A stretch of 40,888 nucleotides of DNA from Sphingomonas sp. (GCF_026460985.1 NZ_JAPKNM010000115.1:1-40888); one strand, 5' to 3'; numbered from the stretch's first letter, positions 33,970-40,888 are shown. Numbers and translations are program-made. Notes: generated by a model from the sequence alone, not told the origin.

Positions 33970-35264
33970 CAGGACACCCCCGGGAGACGGATCGAGAGGC
34001 AGTCGCCCTTGATGAGCGGTGTATCGAAGCCGTCGCCGAGCGGGCCCACCGCCGACGCGCCTTTGGAGAGGTCGATGGCGCCGATGTCGAACCCCGGCGT
34101 GTTCGGGTTCATCGGCGGCGCGTTGATCTGCGCCCAGCGCAGGATCGCGAGCTGCAGGTTGGTCGGCGCGAGGCTTCCCGCCTGCATCTGCAGCGGGGTC
34201 GGGTCCACGAAGCGCTGCACGAAGTTGCGCACCGTGGTGCCGAGCGGCACGCGGTGCGGCGTGCCGAGCATCCAGATCCATATCTCGGGCACCAGCGTCA
34301 CGCGTCCGGTGAACGCGATGCTAACGATCGGATCGGCGCCGCTGCTCTGCGTGCCGCAGGCGCTCTGCCCGGCCACCACCGCGGCTGTGGCCGCCTCGAT
34401 GTCGGCGAAGCTCGACGCGCCGAGCAGGATGCAGCTGAGCTGGCCGATCGTACCGCTGTTGTCGACGCTACCCGCGCCGGAGAAGCTCGTCGGCCAGACC
34501 AGCCGCAGGTGGCGACGGCCGTTGCCGGCGACCTGGAGGTCGAGCGGTCCGCCCGCGAGCAAGGGGCAGCCGGCGGGCGGCTGAAGCGTCACGCCCTGCG
34601 TAAACTGGGCGGAGAAGCCGTCGAAGGCGAGCGTGCCGTCGGGGCGTCGCACGATCTCGAGACGGCTCGTGCCCGTCGCGCCGAAGCCGTTGAGCCCCGC
34701 GCCCGGGCCGCCGGGACCGTCGCAATATTGATAGCCCGCCCAGTCGACCCGGAGCGACATGCCCGGCAGCAGGTCGATCGTCTGCGCGGTCGCGTCGAAG
34801 GCGTAATAATAAGCCAGTATCTCGTCGAAACGCAGCGGCAGCGCCGAAGCGAGGCGGTTGACGATGAGGTCGGAGCCGCCGGGCAGCAACAGCGGCGCGC
34901 TTCCGCCCTCGATCGCCTCGAGCTGCGCGCGAAGGACCTTGAACGCGGTCGCCATGCTGGCGCGCTGGGTGGAGTCGGCGCTCCACACGAGCGTCTTGTC
35001 GACGTCGATCTGCACCGCGGGCACCGGTGAATTGCCCATCGCGGCGACGATGCTGGCCGTGAAGGTCGATTGCGTCGAGGGCGTGGGGGAGGGGAGCGTG
35101 ACGCTGGGAAGCGTGATCGCCCCCGCCTTCGCGCCCGGCGCGACCGGCCCCACCACATAGACGCTGACCGTGTTCCCCGAAGTGAGCCCCGCGGGGACGA
35201 GGAACGGCCCCACGCCGGTGGCGCCGCCGAAGCTGCTCGTCACGCCATATTGGCCGGCGCTCAT
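33969..35264 (-). CDS. Unknown 431-residue protein of the LysM/aegerolysin-like operon
   Basis: Family not recognised. The start is the ATG at 35264, overlapping the upstream stop (ATGA), with CGGAGA about 8 bases before it; the open frame continues upstream but lacks a plausible site. There is no signal peptide or transmembrane helix. The N-terminus is a beta-type, Gly/Pro-rich segment (SSFGGATGVGPFLVPAGL). The centre has a helix (ASMATAFKVLRAQLEAIEGG) followed by LPLRFDEILAYYYAFD and MSLRVDWAGYQYC. The C-terminal part (WIWMLGTPHRVPLGTTVRNF) is rich in aromatics. The protein resembles a soluble mixed alpha/beta component and could be a partner of the small beta-sandwich proteins encoded just upstream. 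Confidence 0.7.
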   Translation of the reverse strand: MSAGQYGVTSSFGGATGVGPFLVPAGLTSGNTVSVYVVGPVAPGAKAGAITLPSVTLPSPTPSTQSTFTASIVAAMGNSPVPAVQIDVDKTLVWSADSTQRASMATAFKVLRAQLEAIEGGSAPLLLPGGSDLIVNRLASALPLRFDEILAYYYAFDATAQTIDLLPGMSLRVDWAGYQYCDGPGGPGAGLNGFGATGTSRLEIVRRPDGTLAFDGFSAQFTQGVTLQPPAGCPLLAGGPLDLQVAGNGRRHLRLVWPTSFSGAGSVDNSGTIGQLSCILLGASSFADIEAATAAVVAGQSACGTQSSGADPIVSIAFTGRVTLVPEIWIWMLGTPHRVPLGTTVRNFVQRFVDPTPLQMQAGSLAPTNLQLAILRWAQINAPPMNPNTPGFDIGAIDLSKGASAVGPLGDGFDTPLIKGDCLSIRLPGVS

Positions 35265-35689
35265 CCGTGGTCTCCGGATTGCTCTCCGACGCCGCCGGGA
35301 TCGGTGATCACATAGGTGACGGTCGGATGGAAGGTGGATACGCCTGAGACGGCGTAGGACAGGACGAGCGCACTGGTGCCGGCAGTGTTGCCATAGGCGA
35401 TCAGCGGTTGGCCCGACGACCAGTTCCACGACATGCTGATCGAGCCGCCGCCGGCCGGAGTGAGGGTGATGTAACCCCCCGCGCCGCCCAACGCCGACTG
35501 GCTGACGTTGACGAAGCTGGTGGCGCCTGCCGGAAGCGTAATGCCCGGGACGGGCGGCTGCCCGCGCCAGGCACCAGCGGTCAGCTCTCCGTCGGCCAGC
35601 GTCAGCTGGGCGGAGGAGGAGTTGAGGATGGTGATGGTGATCGCCATGCTCTCGTCCGCCGCGAGCGTCTTCTCGTTCGGCTGAGTCAC
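35261..35689 (-). CDS. Small aegerolysin-like beta-sandwich protein (second paralogue)
   Basis: This 142-residue protein uses a GTG start preceded by GGGGAG at good spacing; a shorter product from ATG 35647 is possible. It has no signal peptide. The core (ITITILNSSSAQLTLADGEL, PPVPGITLPAGATSFVNV, GGYITLTPAGGGSISMSWNW) is a compact beta sandwich resembling bacterial aegerolysin or ET79-type crystal proteins. In fungi these bind sphingolipids or sterol-rich membranes, often with a pore-forming partner. It shares the pattern N-S/A-x-AQ, L-T-x-G-x-W, PVPG, FVN, GG-x-I-x-LTPA and W-x-W with the paralogue upstream, so the two arose by duplication. Its stop overlaps the start of the 431-residue gene. 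The family call is tentative and based on pattern only. Confidence 0.6.
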   Translation of the reverse strand: MTQPNEKTLAADESMAITITILNSSSAQLTLADGELTAGAWRGQPPVPGITLPAGATSFVNVSQSALGGAGGYITLTPAGGGSISMSWNWSSGQPLIAYGNTAGTSALVLSYAVSGVSTFHPTVTYVITDPGGVGEQSGDHG

Positions 35690-35744
35690 GATGCCGCTCC
35701 CCGGAAGCGGCGCGCCGCGCGGCGGCGCGCCAGCGGTTCAGTCG

Positions 35745-36140
35745 TTACTTTGCAGCGAACGCAGTGAGTGCGTTGGAGTCGACGATGTAGACCTGCATCT
35801 GCGGGTTCATGCTCTGCGTGTTGATCACCGTGGAGGCGACCGCGAGGCCGGTAAGCGAGTTGCCCGTGGTCGCGCCGGTCACGCCCGAGCCGCGCGGCCA
35901 CGACCAGGTAAGCGTGATCGTCCCACCCGAAGCGGGGGTGAGCAGGATCGTCCCGCCGAGCGAGGTGAACGCGTCCTCGGCGCCGTTGACGAAGGTGTTC
36001 GATCCCGCGCTGATGACCGAGCCGGGAACGGGCTGCGTGCCGTTCTCCCAGCCGCCACCGGTGAGCTGGCCGTAGTTTACGGCGATCTGGGCGTCGCTGG
36101 CATTGTTGACGACGACGGTAAGCGAGCGGACGGCGGTCAT
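35745..36140 (-). CDS. Small aegerolysin-like beta-sandwich protein (first gene of operon)
   Basis: This 131-residue protein starts at ATG 36140. An AAGGGAG site lies 9 bases upstream, whereas it would abut the alternative ATG at 36149 with no spacing, and the longer frame to 36218 is AT-rich leader. There is no signal peptide. The sequence RSLTVVVNNASDAQIAVNYG, LTGGGWENGTQPVPG, FVNGAEDAFTSLGG and TILLTPASGGTITLTWSWP shows a beta sandwich. It matches the next gene's product at roughly one-third of positions by eye and resembles aegerolysin-type lectin/cytolysin folds. It is promoter-proximal and separated by 55 bp from the second paralogue, so it may be the most abundant product. Its binding target is unknown. 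Confidence 0.62.
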   Translation of the reverse strand: MTAVRSLTVVVNNASDAQIAVNYGQLTGGGWENGTQPVPGSVISAGSNTFVNGAEDAFTSLGGTILLTPASGGTITLTWSWPRGSGVTGATTGNSLTGLAVASTVINTQSMNPQMQVYIVDSNALTAFAAK

Positions 36141-36205
36141 CTCTAACATCTCCCTTGTTTCCGTAACGTTTATTAAATATAAAATAATGACGGAACGCGT
36201 TGTTG

Positions 36206-36220
36206 CGATGCGTTGCATCG
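36206..36220. promoter_or_regulatory. Inverted repeat CGATGC-GTT-GCATCG
   Basis: Perfect 6-bp arms around a 3-base centre, about 25 bp upstream of the AT block before the operon. This is a possible regulator site or small hairpin. Confidence 0.35.
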
Positions 36221-36266
36221 ACTATTTCGAGCGCCTGACATGGGCCAGGCGAATGTATGCGCTTCG

Positions 36267-36284
36267 GGCAGTCACATGACTGCC
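36267..36284. promoter_or_regulatory. Perfect inverted repeat GGCAGTCA-CA-TGACTGCC
   Basis: Two perfect 8-bp arms with a 2-base centre, about 127 bp upstream of the operon's first start codon. Its length and symmetry suit a dimeric regulator operator. No regulator gene is adjacent to the operon. Confidence 0.45.
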
Positions 36285-36618
36285 GAATGTTCCACACACT
36301 TAAAACATGCGTCCCGTTTTTTGTATGCGCAGCAAGGTGACACGATTCAATGGACTCTTCAAGCGCGCATGTATTGCGTATCCTTAAACCAATCTATTCA
36401 TTGATAGGTGAGGATTTTTCGGCATCCGAGCGTGTTTTTGCGCCCATTGAGAGCTCTGCTGGGTCGAAAGCTTTTCCATTCGAGTCGCATTCATAGGAAG
36501 GCGCTGTTCTCGAAAGATGAGCGCCATGGTAATGTTGCGTATTCCTTGCTGTAATGTTTCAGACTCAACACGACGGGATGAATGATTGAACCCGGAGATG
36601 GGCCCGGGTTGCTGACCG

Positions 36619-36634
36619 ATGCGCGATCGCGCAT
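36619..36634. promoter_or_regulatory. Perfect 16-bp palindrome upstream of the antiporter gene
   Basis: ATGCGCGATCGCGCAT lies 21 bp before the antiporter ATG. It could be an operator or form a hairpin in the leader. GC-rich palindromes of this kind also occur by chance. Confidence 0.3.
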
Positions 36635-36655
36635 GCTCGCCCTGGGGGAGCCCGC

Positions 36656-38236
36656 ATGCATCCTGTAGAGACGTTCGAGCTGGTCCTGGTCCTGTTGGCG
36701 ACGGTGGTCGCGCTTCATTGGGCGGCGGCGCGGATCGGCTTCCCGCCATCCGCCGCGCTGCTGGTGGGTGGCGGCGCGCTCGCCTTCCTGCCCGGCATTC
36801 CCGAGATATCGCTCGATCCGGAGCTGGCGCTGGTGCTTTTCCTGCCGCCGCTTCTGATGGACGGCGCCTATTACACCGCTTTCGGCCGCTTCCGCCGCCA
36901 TCTCCCGGGCATCCTGTCGCTCGCCGTGGGGGCGGTCCTGTTCACGACCCTGATCGTCGGCCTGGTCGTCCATCTGCTCGTTCCGGCGCTGCCCTGGGCG
37001 GCCTGCTTCGCCCTGGGCGCCATCGTCTCGCCGCCCGACGCCGTGGCGGCCCGATCGGTGCTCCAGCGCGTCACGCTGCCGCGGCGGCTCCACGCGCTGC
37101 TCGAAGGCGAGAGCCTGCTGAACGACGCCACCGGGCTGGTGCTCTTCCGCTTCGCCGTCGCGGCGACGCTCAGCGGTGCCTTCGACGCGGGCGCGGCAGT
37201 GGGCAGCTTCCTGCTCCTGGCCATCGGGGGAGTCGTGGTCGGTGCCGTCGTGGGGTTCGCGTGGATCGCCGTCATGCGGCGCATGACGGACGACACGCTG
37301 ATCGTCGCGACCGCCACGCTTCTCGGCTGGGCGGCCTATCTGGCGGGAGAGATGCTGCACGTCTCCGGGGTGATCGCGACGGTCGCGGCCGGAATCATCT
37401 TCGGCTGGCACCAGCATGTCGTCCTTCCCGCCAAGGTGCGGATGCAGGGCACCGCCTTCTGGCGGACCCTCGTATTCGGCCTCGAGGCCCTGGTGTTCAT
37501 CCTCATCGGCTTCTCGCTTCGCGGCGTCGTGGATCGCGTCGGCGCGGAGGCGATCCTCACCGACATGGCGGTGCCGGTGCTCGGTGTGTTGCTGACGGTG
37601 GCTCTCGCCCGCTTCGTCTGGGTGTTCGGCAGCGACGGGGTGCTCCTGGCCTTGCGCCGGGGCGGACTCCGGCGCGCCCGGCCGCTCGGGTGGCGGCAGG
37701 CGAGCGTTCTCGCCTGGACCGGCATGCGCGGCGTGGTCACGCTGGCGGTGGCGTTGACTCTGCCGGCGCAGATGCCTGGCCGTGACCTGATGCTGGTCGC
37801 GGCATTCGCGGTCATCCTGACCACCGTCGTCATCCAGGGATCGAGCCTGGGATGGCTCATCCGCATGGTCCGTCCGGCCGACGGTGATCCGCCGGCCGCG
37901 ATGGACCTCGCCGCGGCCGAGGCCGCGATAGCGCGCGCGAAATACACCGAAGTCGAAGTGCGGGCCTATGGCGCCGACGGCGCGCTGGTCCACCCCAGGC
38001 TGCTCGAGGAATATCGCAAACGGGACGACGCCACCCAGCGCTACGCCGGAGACGTGGACGCCTTCACGCCCGACGTGCGTGCGCATTTCGGCGTGGTTCT
38101 GGCTGCGGTCGCAGCCGGCCGGACCGAGCTGGTTCGTCTCCACCGGCGAGGCATGATCGAGGATGAAGTCCTCCACGATCTCGAACGCGACCTCGATCTC
38201 GAGGAAATGGGCGCCCTGTTCCAGCGGGGCGACTGA
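36656..38236 (+). CDS. Na+/H+ antiporter, CPA1 (NhaP/NHE-like) family
   Basis: This 526-residue membrane protein has about 12 helices over the first 410 residues and a hydrophilic, charged C-terminal domain of about 110 residues. Diagnostic motifs are LFLPPLLMDGAYYT, ALGAIVSPPDAVAA, and LLEGESLLNDATGLVLF, which contains the Asn-Asp pair of electroneutral CPA1 exchangers. TGMRGVVTLAVAL is the later helix with the conserved Arg. It swaps cytoplasmic Na+ or K+ for protons and serves pH and salt balance. The start is ATG 36656 after GGGGGAG. It is transcribed away from the LysM operon, and its gene end faces the c-di-GMP gene, with 60 bp between the stops. No functional link to either neighbour is visible. 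Confidence 0.92.
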   Translation: MHPVETFELVLVLLATVVALHWAAARIGFPPSAALLVGGGALAFLPGIPEISLDPELALVLFLPPLLMDGAYYTAFGRFRRHLPGILSLAVGAVLFTTLIVGLVVHLLVPALPWAACFALGAIVSPPDAVAARSVLQRVTLPRRLHALLEGESLLNDATGLVLFRFAVAATLSGAFDAGAAVGSFLLLAIGGVVVGAVVGFAWIAVMRRMTDDTLIVATATLLGWAAYLAGEMLHVSGVIATVAAGIIFGWHQHVVLPAKVRMQGTAFWRTLVFGLEALVFILIGFSLRGVVDRVGAEAILTDMAVPVLGVLLTVALARFVWVFGSDGVLLALRRGGLRRARPLGWRQASVLAWTGMRGVVTLAVALTLPAQMPGRDLMLVAAFAVILTTVVIQGSSLGWLIRMVRPADGDPPAAMDLAAAEAAIARAKYTEVEVRAYGADGALVHPRLLEEYRKRDDATQRYAGDVDAFTPDVRAHFGVVLAAVAAGRTELVRLHRRGMIEDEVLHDLERDLDLEEMGALFQRGD

Positions 38237-38296
38237 GCGGCTGCCCTGGGAAGAACGGCGGAGCCCCGGGCCTGTCGGTCGGGCGGCGAGTCAGCT

Positions 38297-40126
38297 CTAG
38301 CCGGCGTATTTTCCAGTCGAGTTCGATCGTGCCTGGTCAACCAGCAGCGCCGTCGCGTTCTCGACGTTCACCGGCTGCGAAAGCAAATAGCCTTGGCCGA
38401 GCCTGCAGCCGGCTGCCGACAGCAGGTCCGCCTGCTCCTGCATCTCGATCCCTTCGGCGACCACCTGCACGTTCAGTTCCCGCGCGATATGGAGCAGACC
38501 CTCGACGATCGCGCGGCTGACGCCATCGCCGGTCAGGCGATCCACGAACGTCTTGTCGATCTTGAGAAAGTCGATGGGCACCGTCATCAGGTGCGTGAGG
38601 GACGCGAAGCCGGTGCCGAAGTCATCCAGCGCTATCCTGAGACCTTGCTCGCGAAGCGCGTGGATCTGCTGGGAAACGGCCTGATCCGCGCGGCCCATAT
38701 AGACCGACTCGGTCACCTCGAGGATGATCATGCCGAGCGGAACCCGCGCGGCGGAAAAAATGGTGCGCAGCTGGTCGGCGAGCCGGCCGCCGTGCAGGTC
38801 CGCGGAGCAGAGATTGACGGCGACGTGGTCGATCTGGAGGCCGCTGTCGAGCCAGTTCCTGATGTCGGACGCCACGAGGCCGAGCATGCGTTCGGTGAGC
38901 GTCGTGGCGACCCCCAGGTCCGTCGTCGCTTCCTGGAACTGCCTGGTGGGCAGTATCCGATCGCCCTCGCGCATGCGGCACAGCGCTTCGAACCCGACGA
39001 TCTCGCCCGTGTCGAGCCGGTAGATGGGCTGGTAGTGCGGCAGGAGCCGGTCTTCCCGCAGGGCGTCGTCGACGCGCCGGATCGTATCGAGGCGCTTGGT
39101 TATGCGCGAGCCGATCCCCGGCCAATAGCGCACGAACCCTCCGCGAGAGGTTTCCTTCGCATGGTAGAGCGCGAAGTCGGCGTGCTGCCGGACGCGCTCG
39201 GCCACGCCGTCGTCCGCAGCGAGCAGGGCGCCGCCGACCGTGGCGCGCGGCGCGGTGAAATGGCCGCCGCAGTCGGCAGGCAAGGCGAGCGCCGCCAGGA
39301 TCGAGCCGGCGACGCGTTCCAGATCGCGCAGCGCCGCCGGGCTGCGCACCAGCACGGCGAACTCGTCGCCGCCCAGGCGATATGCCTTGTCGGGGGCGAC
39401 GGTTCTCGCGACGCGCTCGGCGGTCACTTCGATGAGCCTGTCCCCGACATGGTGGCCGAAGGTGTCGTTGACGATCTTGAGGTTGTCCAGGTCGAGCATG
39501 AGCAGGCCCCATGACCCGGCAACGTCGCAGGACATGTGAGTCAGCGCTGCGTTGAATGCTGCGCGGTTGGGCAGACCGGTCAGCGTATCCTCGAGGGCGC
39601 GACGCGTCTGTTCCATCTGCCAGCGATGGTGCGAGATGGCGATGGCGCAGAGGTGGAGGCAGGTGTTCACGAGCGCCTGCTCGAGTGCGCTAGGGCCTCG
39701 GCTCTCGCGATAATAGAAGGCGAATGTCCCGATCACGGCGCCTTTGCCGTTCAGGATCGGGCTGGACCAGCAGGCGCGCAGCCCCAGTGGCAGCGCCAGC
39801 TGGGCAAATTCGCTCCAGCGCGGGTCGTTTGCGATGTCCGTCACCGCCACCGGTTCCGCTAGATACGCCGCCGAGCCGCACGACCCGACCATCGGGCCCG
39901 TCATGATGCCGTCTATCGCGGCGGAATAGTGCGCGGGGAGGCTCGGGCCCGCGATGGGATGCAGCAGTCCCGCTCCATCCACCTCGAGGATCGAGCATAT
40001 CACCCCTGGCGCTAGGATCTCCACTTCCCGGCACAGCCGATCGCCCACTGCTACCAGCGTCTCGCCCCGAGCCACCATCTCGAGAATAGCGTTCTGCAGC
40101 TCCAGCAAAGTCAGGGCCTCCGACAA
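38297..40126 (-). CDS. GAF-GGDEF-EAL bifunctional cyclic-di-GMP signalling protein
   Basis: This 609-residue cytoplasmic protein starts at a TTG (40126), since an in-frame TAG lies four codons upstream; a later ATG in LEMVARGE is an alternative. Residues about 1-165 form a GAF-type sensory domain. A diguanylate cyclase domain follows, starting at DTLTGLPNRAAF, with an intact GGDEF near residue 251. The product-inhibition I-site is lost, reading VAPD where RxxD is expected. The C-terminal phosphodiesterase domain has all key residues: FEALCR, VNLCSADL, LEVTES, ALDDFGTG, LKIDKTFV and VAEGIE. It should make and/or break c-di-GMP, controlling motility versus biofilm. No transmembrane segment is seen. 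It is divergent from the ArsR-type gene. Confidence 0.93.
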   Translation of the reverse strand: MSEALTLLELQNAILEMVARGETLVAVGDRLCREVEILAPGVICSILEVDGAGLLHPIAGPSLPAHYSAAIDGIMTGPMVGSCGSAAYLAEPVAVTDIANDPRWSEFAQLALPLGLRACWSSPILNGKGAVIGTFAFYYRESRGPSALEQALVNTCLHLCAIAISHHRWQMEQTRRALEDTLTGLPNRAAFNAALTHMSCDVAGSWGLLMLDLDNLKIVNDTFGHHVGDRLIEVTAERVARTVAPDKAYRLGGDEFAVLVRSPAALRDLERVAGSILAALALPADCGGHFTAPRATVGGALLAADDGVAERVRQHADFALYHAKETSRGGFVRYWPGIGSRITKRLDTIRRVDDALREDRLLPHYQPIYRLDTGEIVGFEALCRMREGDRILPTRQFQEATTDLGVATTLTERMLGLVASDIRNWLDSGLQIDHVAVNLCSADLHGGRLADQLRTIFSAARVPLGMIILEVTESVYMGRADQAVSQQIHALREQGLRIALDDFGTGFASLTHLMTVPIDFLKIDKTFVDRLTGDGVSRAIVEGLLHIARELNVQVVAEGIEMQEQADLLSAAGCRLGQGYLLSQPVNVENATALLVDQARSNSTGKYAG

Positions 40127-40326
40127 TCGCGCCAGCTAGGCACAGGCTGCTTTCAAGAGCCTTAATTCCACCTTCCGGAAGATACCCAATGGAGGCGGTC
40201 AGCGCCGGCAACACGGGCGCGGACGAGCTGCGTCAAAGGCGAGTTGCGCTGCCGTTGGCATGCTCAGCGCGCCCTTGCGGGCGACAAGGCCATGACGCTT
40301 GCGCTTCCTGCGCGAGCAGGTTAGAC

Positions 40327-40346
40327 ACTGAACCATATGGTTCAGT
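40327..40346. promoter_or_regulatory. Perfect 20-bp palindrome over the ArsR-family start codon (putative operator)
   Basis: ACTGAACCATATGGTTCAGT is a perfect 20-bp palindrome. The ATG at 40337 lies in its right half. ArsR-family dimers bind such sites, so autorepression by blocking transcription or initiation is likely. No Shine-Dalgarno is obvious upstream, so the message could be leaderless or start within this site. Confidence 0.7.
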
Positions 40347-40693
40347 ATGCAAGCCCCCCCCTCGATCTCTCGTTCGCGGCGCTGTCCGATGCGACCCGCC
40401 GCGGGATCATCGATCAGCTTGGGCGAGGGGACGCGTCGATCACCAGTCTCGCGGACAAGTTCCAGATGACGCTGACCGGCATGAAGAAGCACGTCCAGGT
40501 TCTCGAGCGGGCGGGGCTCGTCGTCACACGGAAGGTCGGGCGGGTGAGAGCCTGCACGCTTGGGAAACGCGGCCTCGAGGCGGAGGCCGAGTGGATCGAG
40601 GCGCATCGCAAGCTCTTCGAGGCTCGCTTCGAAGCATTGGACGAAATCATCAGCGAAATGAAACAGGAGGAAAGCGATGGATCAGCAAGTTGA
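40337..40693 (+). CDS. ArsR-family winged-helix transcriptional regulator
   Basis: This 118-residue protein has the ArsR winged helix: LSFAALSDATRRGIIDQL (helix 1-2 start), ASITSLADKF and MTLTGMKKHVQVLERAGLV (recognition helix), followed by the wing VTRKVGRVRACTLG and a dimerisation helix rich in Glu. No CxC metal site is present, so it is not a metal sensor of the classical kind. It overlaps the SRPBCC-family gene by 17 bp, a pairing seen widely, in which the regulator represses itself and its partner. The start codon lies within the palindromic putative operator. Confidence 0.9.
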   Translation: MVQYASPPLDLSFAALSDATRRGIIDQLGRGDASITSLADKFQMTLTGMKKHVQVLERAGLVVTRKVGRVRACTLGKRGLEAEAEWIEAHRKLFEARFEALDEIISEMKQEESDGSAS

Positions 40694-40888
40694 CGGTGCA
40701 GGTGATGCGCAGAACCGCACGTCGGTCGAGCGCAGAGGCGATCGCGAACTCGTCGCAACGCGGACATTCGATGCGCCGCCGAGCATTGTTTACAGGGCGT
40801 GGAGCCAGCCCGAGCTGTTCCAGCGCTGGTGGATGCCAAAATCGGTAACCGGCGTTTCGCTCGTCTCGTGTGATATGGATGTCCGTAC
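40677..40888 (+). CDS. SRPBCC/AHSA1-family protein, 3' truncated by the window
   Basis: About 70 residues are visible from ATG 40677, which has an AGGAGG ribosome site 6 bases upstream and within the end of the regulator gene. After a hydrophilic lead of about 20 residues, the phrase RELVATRTFDAPPSIVYRAW, then SQPELFQRWWMPKS, is the standard opening of Activator-of-Hsp90-homologue (AHSA1) START-type proteins, whose hydrophobic cavity binds small ligands. The C-terminal two-thirds lie outside the window. Co-expression with the ArsR-family regulator is expected. The natural ligand is unknown. Confidence 0.85.
   Translation, partial: MDQQVDGAGDAQNRTSVERRGDRELVATRTFDAPPSIVYRAWSQPELFQRWWMPKSVTGVSLVSCDMDVR

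Larger units (their letters stand above)
36141..36655. promoter_or_regulatory. AT-richer divergent intergenic region (515 bp)
   Basis: This lies between the divergent starts of the 20 kb operon (-) and the antiporter gene (+). It is visibly poorer in G+C than the coding DNA on either side, with an AT block at 36165-36190 (TTTATTAAATATAAAATAAT) just upstream of the operon that could hold a -10 element (TATATT on the - strand). No good -35 is evident. Three perfect palindromes lie within it. Small open frames here lack ribosome sites and look non-coding. Confidence 0.5.

Noticed and set aside
36213..36404. A 63-codon frame in the AT-rich intergenic region
   Set aside because: No ribosome site, no recognisable sequence, and it lies in the likely promoter area of the divergent operon.
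36491..38176. A 561-codon - strand open frame opposite the antiporter
   Set aside because: The + strand encodes a clear CPA1 antiporter with the Asn-Asp motif. The antisense product is His/Arg/Glu-rich without any recognisable domain.
38238..38276. Possible terminator hairpin (GCCCTGGG ... CCCCGGGC) between convergent genes
   Set aside because: The stem has a mismatch in the middle, the loop is 13 or more bases, and no T-run follows on either strand.
1..40888. tRNA, rRNA, CRISPR, insertion sequence or integrase
   Set aside because: No cloverleaf-like sequence, direct-repeat array, transposase or recombinase motif was recognised on either strand, so a mobile-element explanation has no direct support.

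Overview
The window is GC-rich DNA (about two-thirds G+C by eye) from a Gram-negative bacterium, most likely a sphingomonad (Alphaproteobacteria). The evidence is a LigA/LigB-type protocatechuate/gallate 4,5-dioxygenase pair, a TonB-dependent receptor whose mature N-terminus resembles sphingomonad receptors, and dense operons with ATGA-type start/stop overlaps. This is inference from gene content; no rRNA or other taxonomic marker is present. LEFT THIRD (1-15943, all + strand): an aromatic-compound uptake and degradation cluster. It holds an ACS-type MFS permease (cut by the window edge), a divergent LigB-superfamily protein, an HpcH/HpaI-type aldolase, a ThDP enzyme, a protein resembling 4,5-dihydroxyphthalate decarboxylase, three exported hydrolases (alpha/beta hydrolase, amidohydrolase lipoprotein, beta-propeller lactonase lipoprotein), a TonB receptor, a LigA plus LigB pair, a DHA2-type MFS exporter and a neutral-ceramidase-like protein. 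The simplest reading is outer-membrane import of a bulky or esterified aromatic, trimming in the periplasm, import to the cytoplasm, ring cleavage, then decarboxylation and aldol cleavage. The set does not match a textbook pathway. MIDDLE (15957-36140, all - strand): a roughly 20 kb, seven-gene, translationally coupled operon. Read from its promoter end it encodes two small aegerolysin-like beta-sandwich paralogues, a 431-residue protein of unknown family, an exported EEP-fold (DNase I/sphingomyelinase-type) phosphoesterase, an exported 237-residue protein, a 1175-residue beta-rich protein and a 4299-residue protein with about 25 LysM-like repeats in four clusters. I recognise no described system with this composition, and it is the main candidate for a novel system. 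It reads like a surface, toxin or envelope/lipid-interacting assembly, but its function is unproven. RIGHT END (36141-40888): an AT-richer 515 bp intergenic region carries three perfect short palindromes. It is followed by a CPA1-type Na+/H+ antiporter (+), a GAF-GGDEF-EAL cyclic-di-GMP enzyme (-), and an ArsR-family regulator plus SRPBCC/AHSA1 pair (+, the second cut by the window end). The regulator's start codon lies inside a perfect 20 bp palindrome. No tRNA, rRNA, insertion sequence, integrase or CRISPR array was found.
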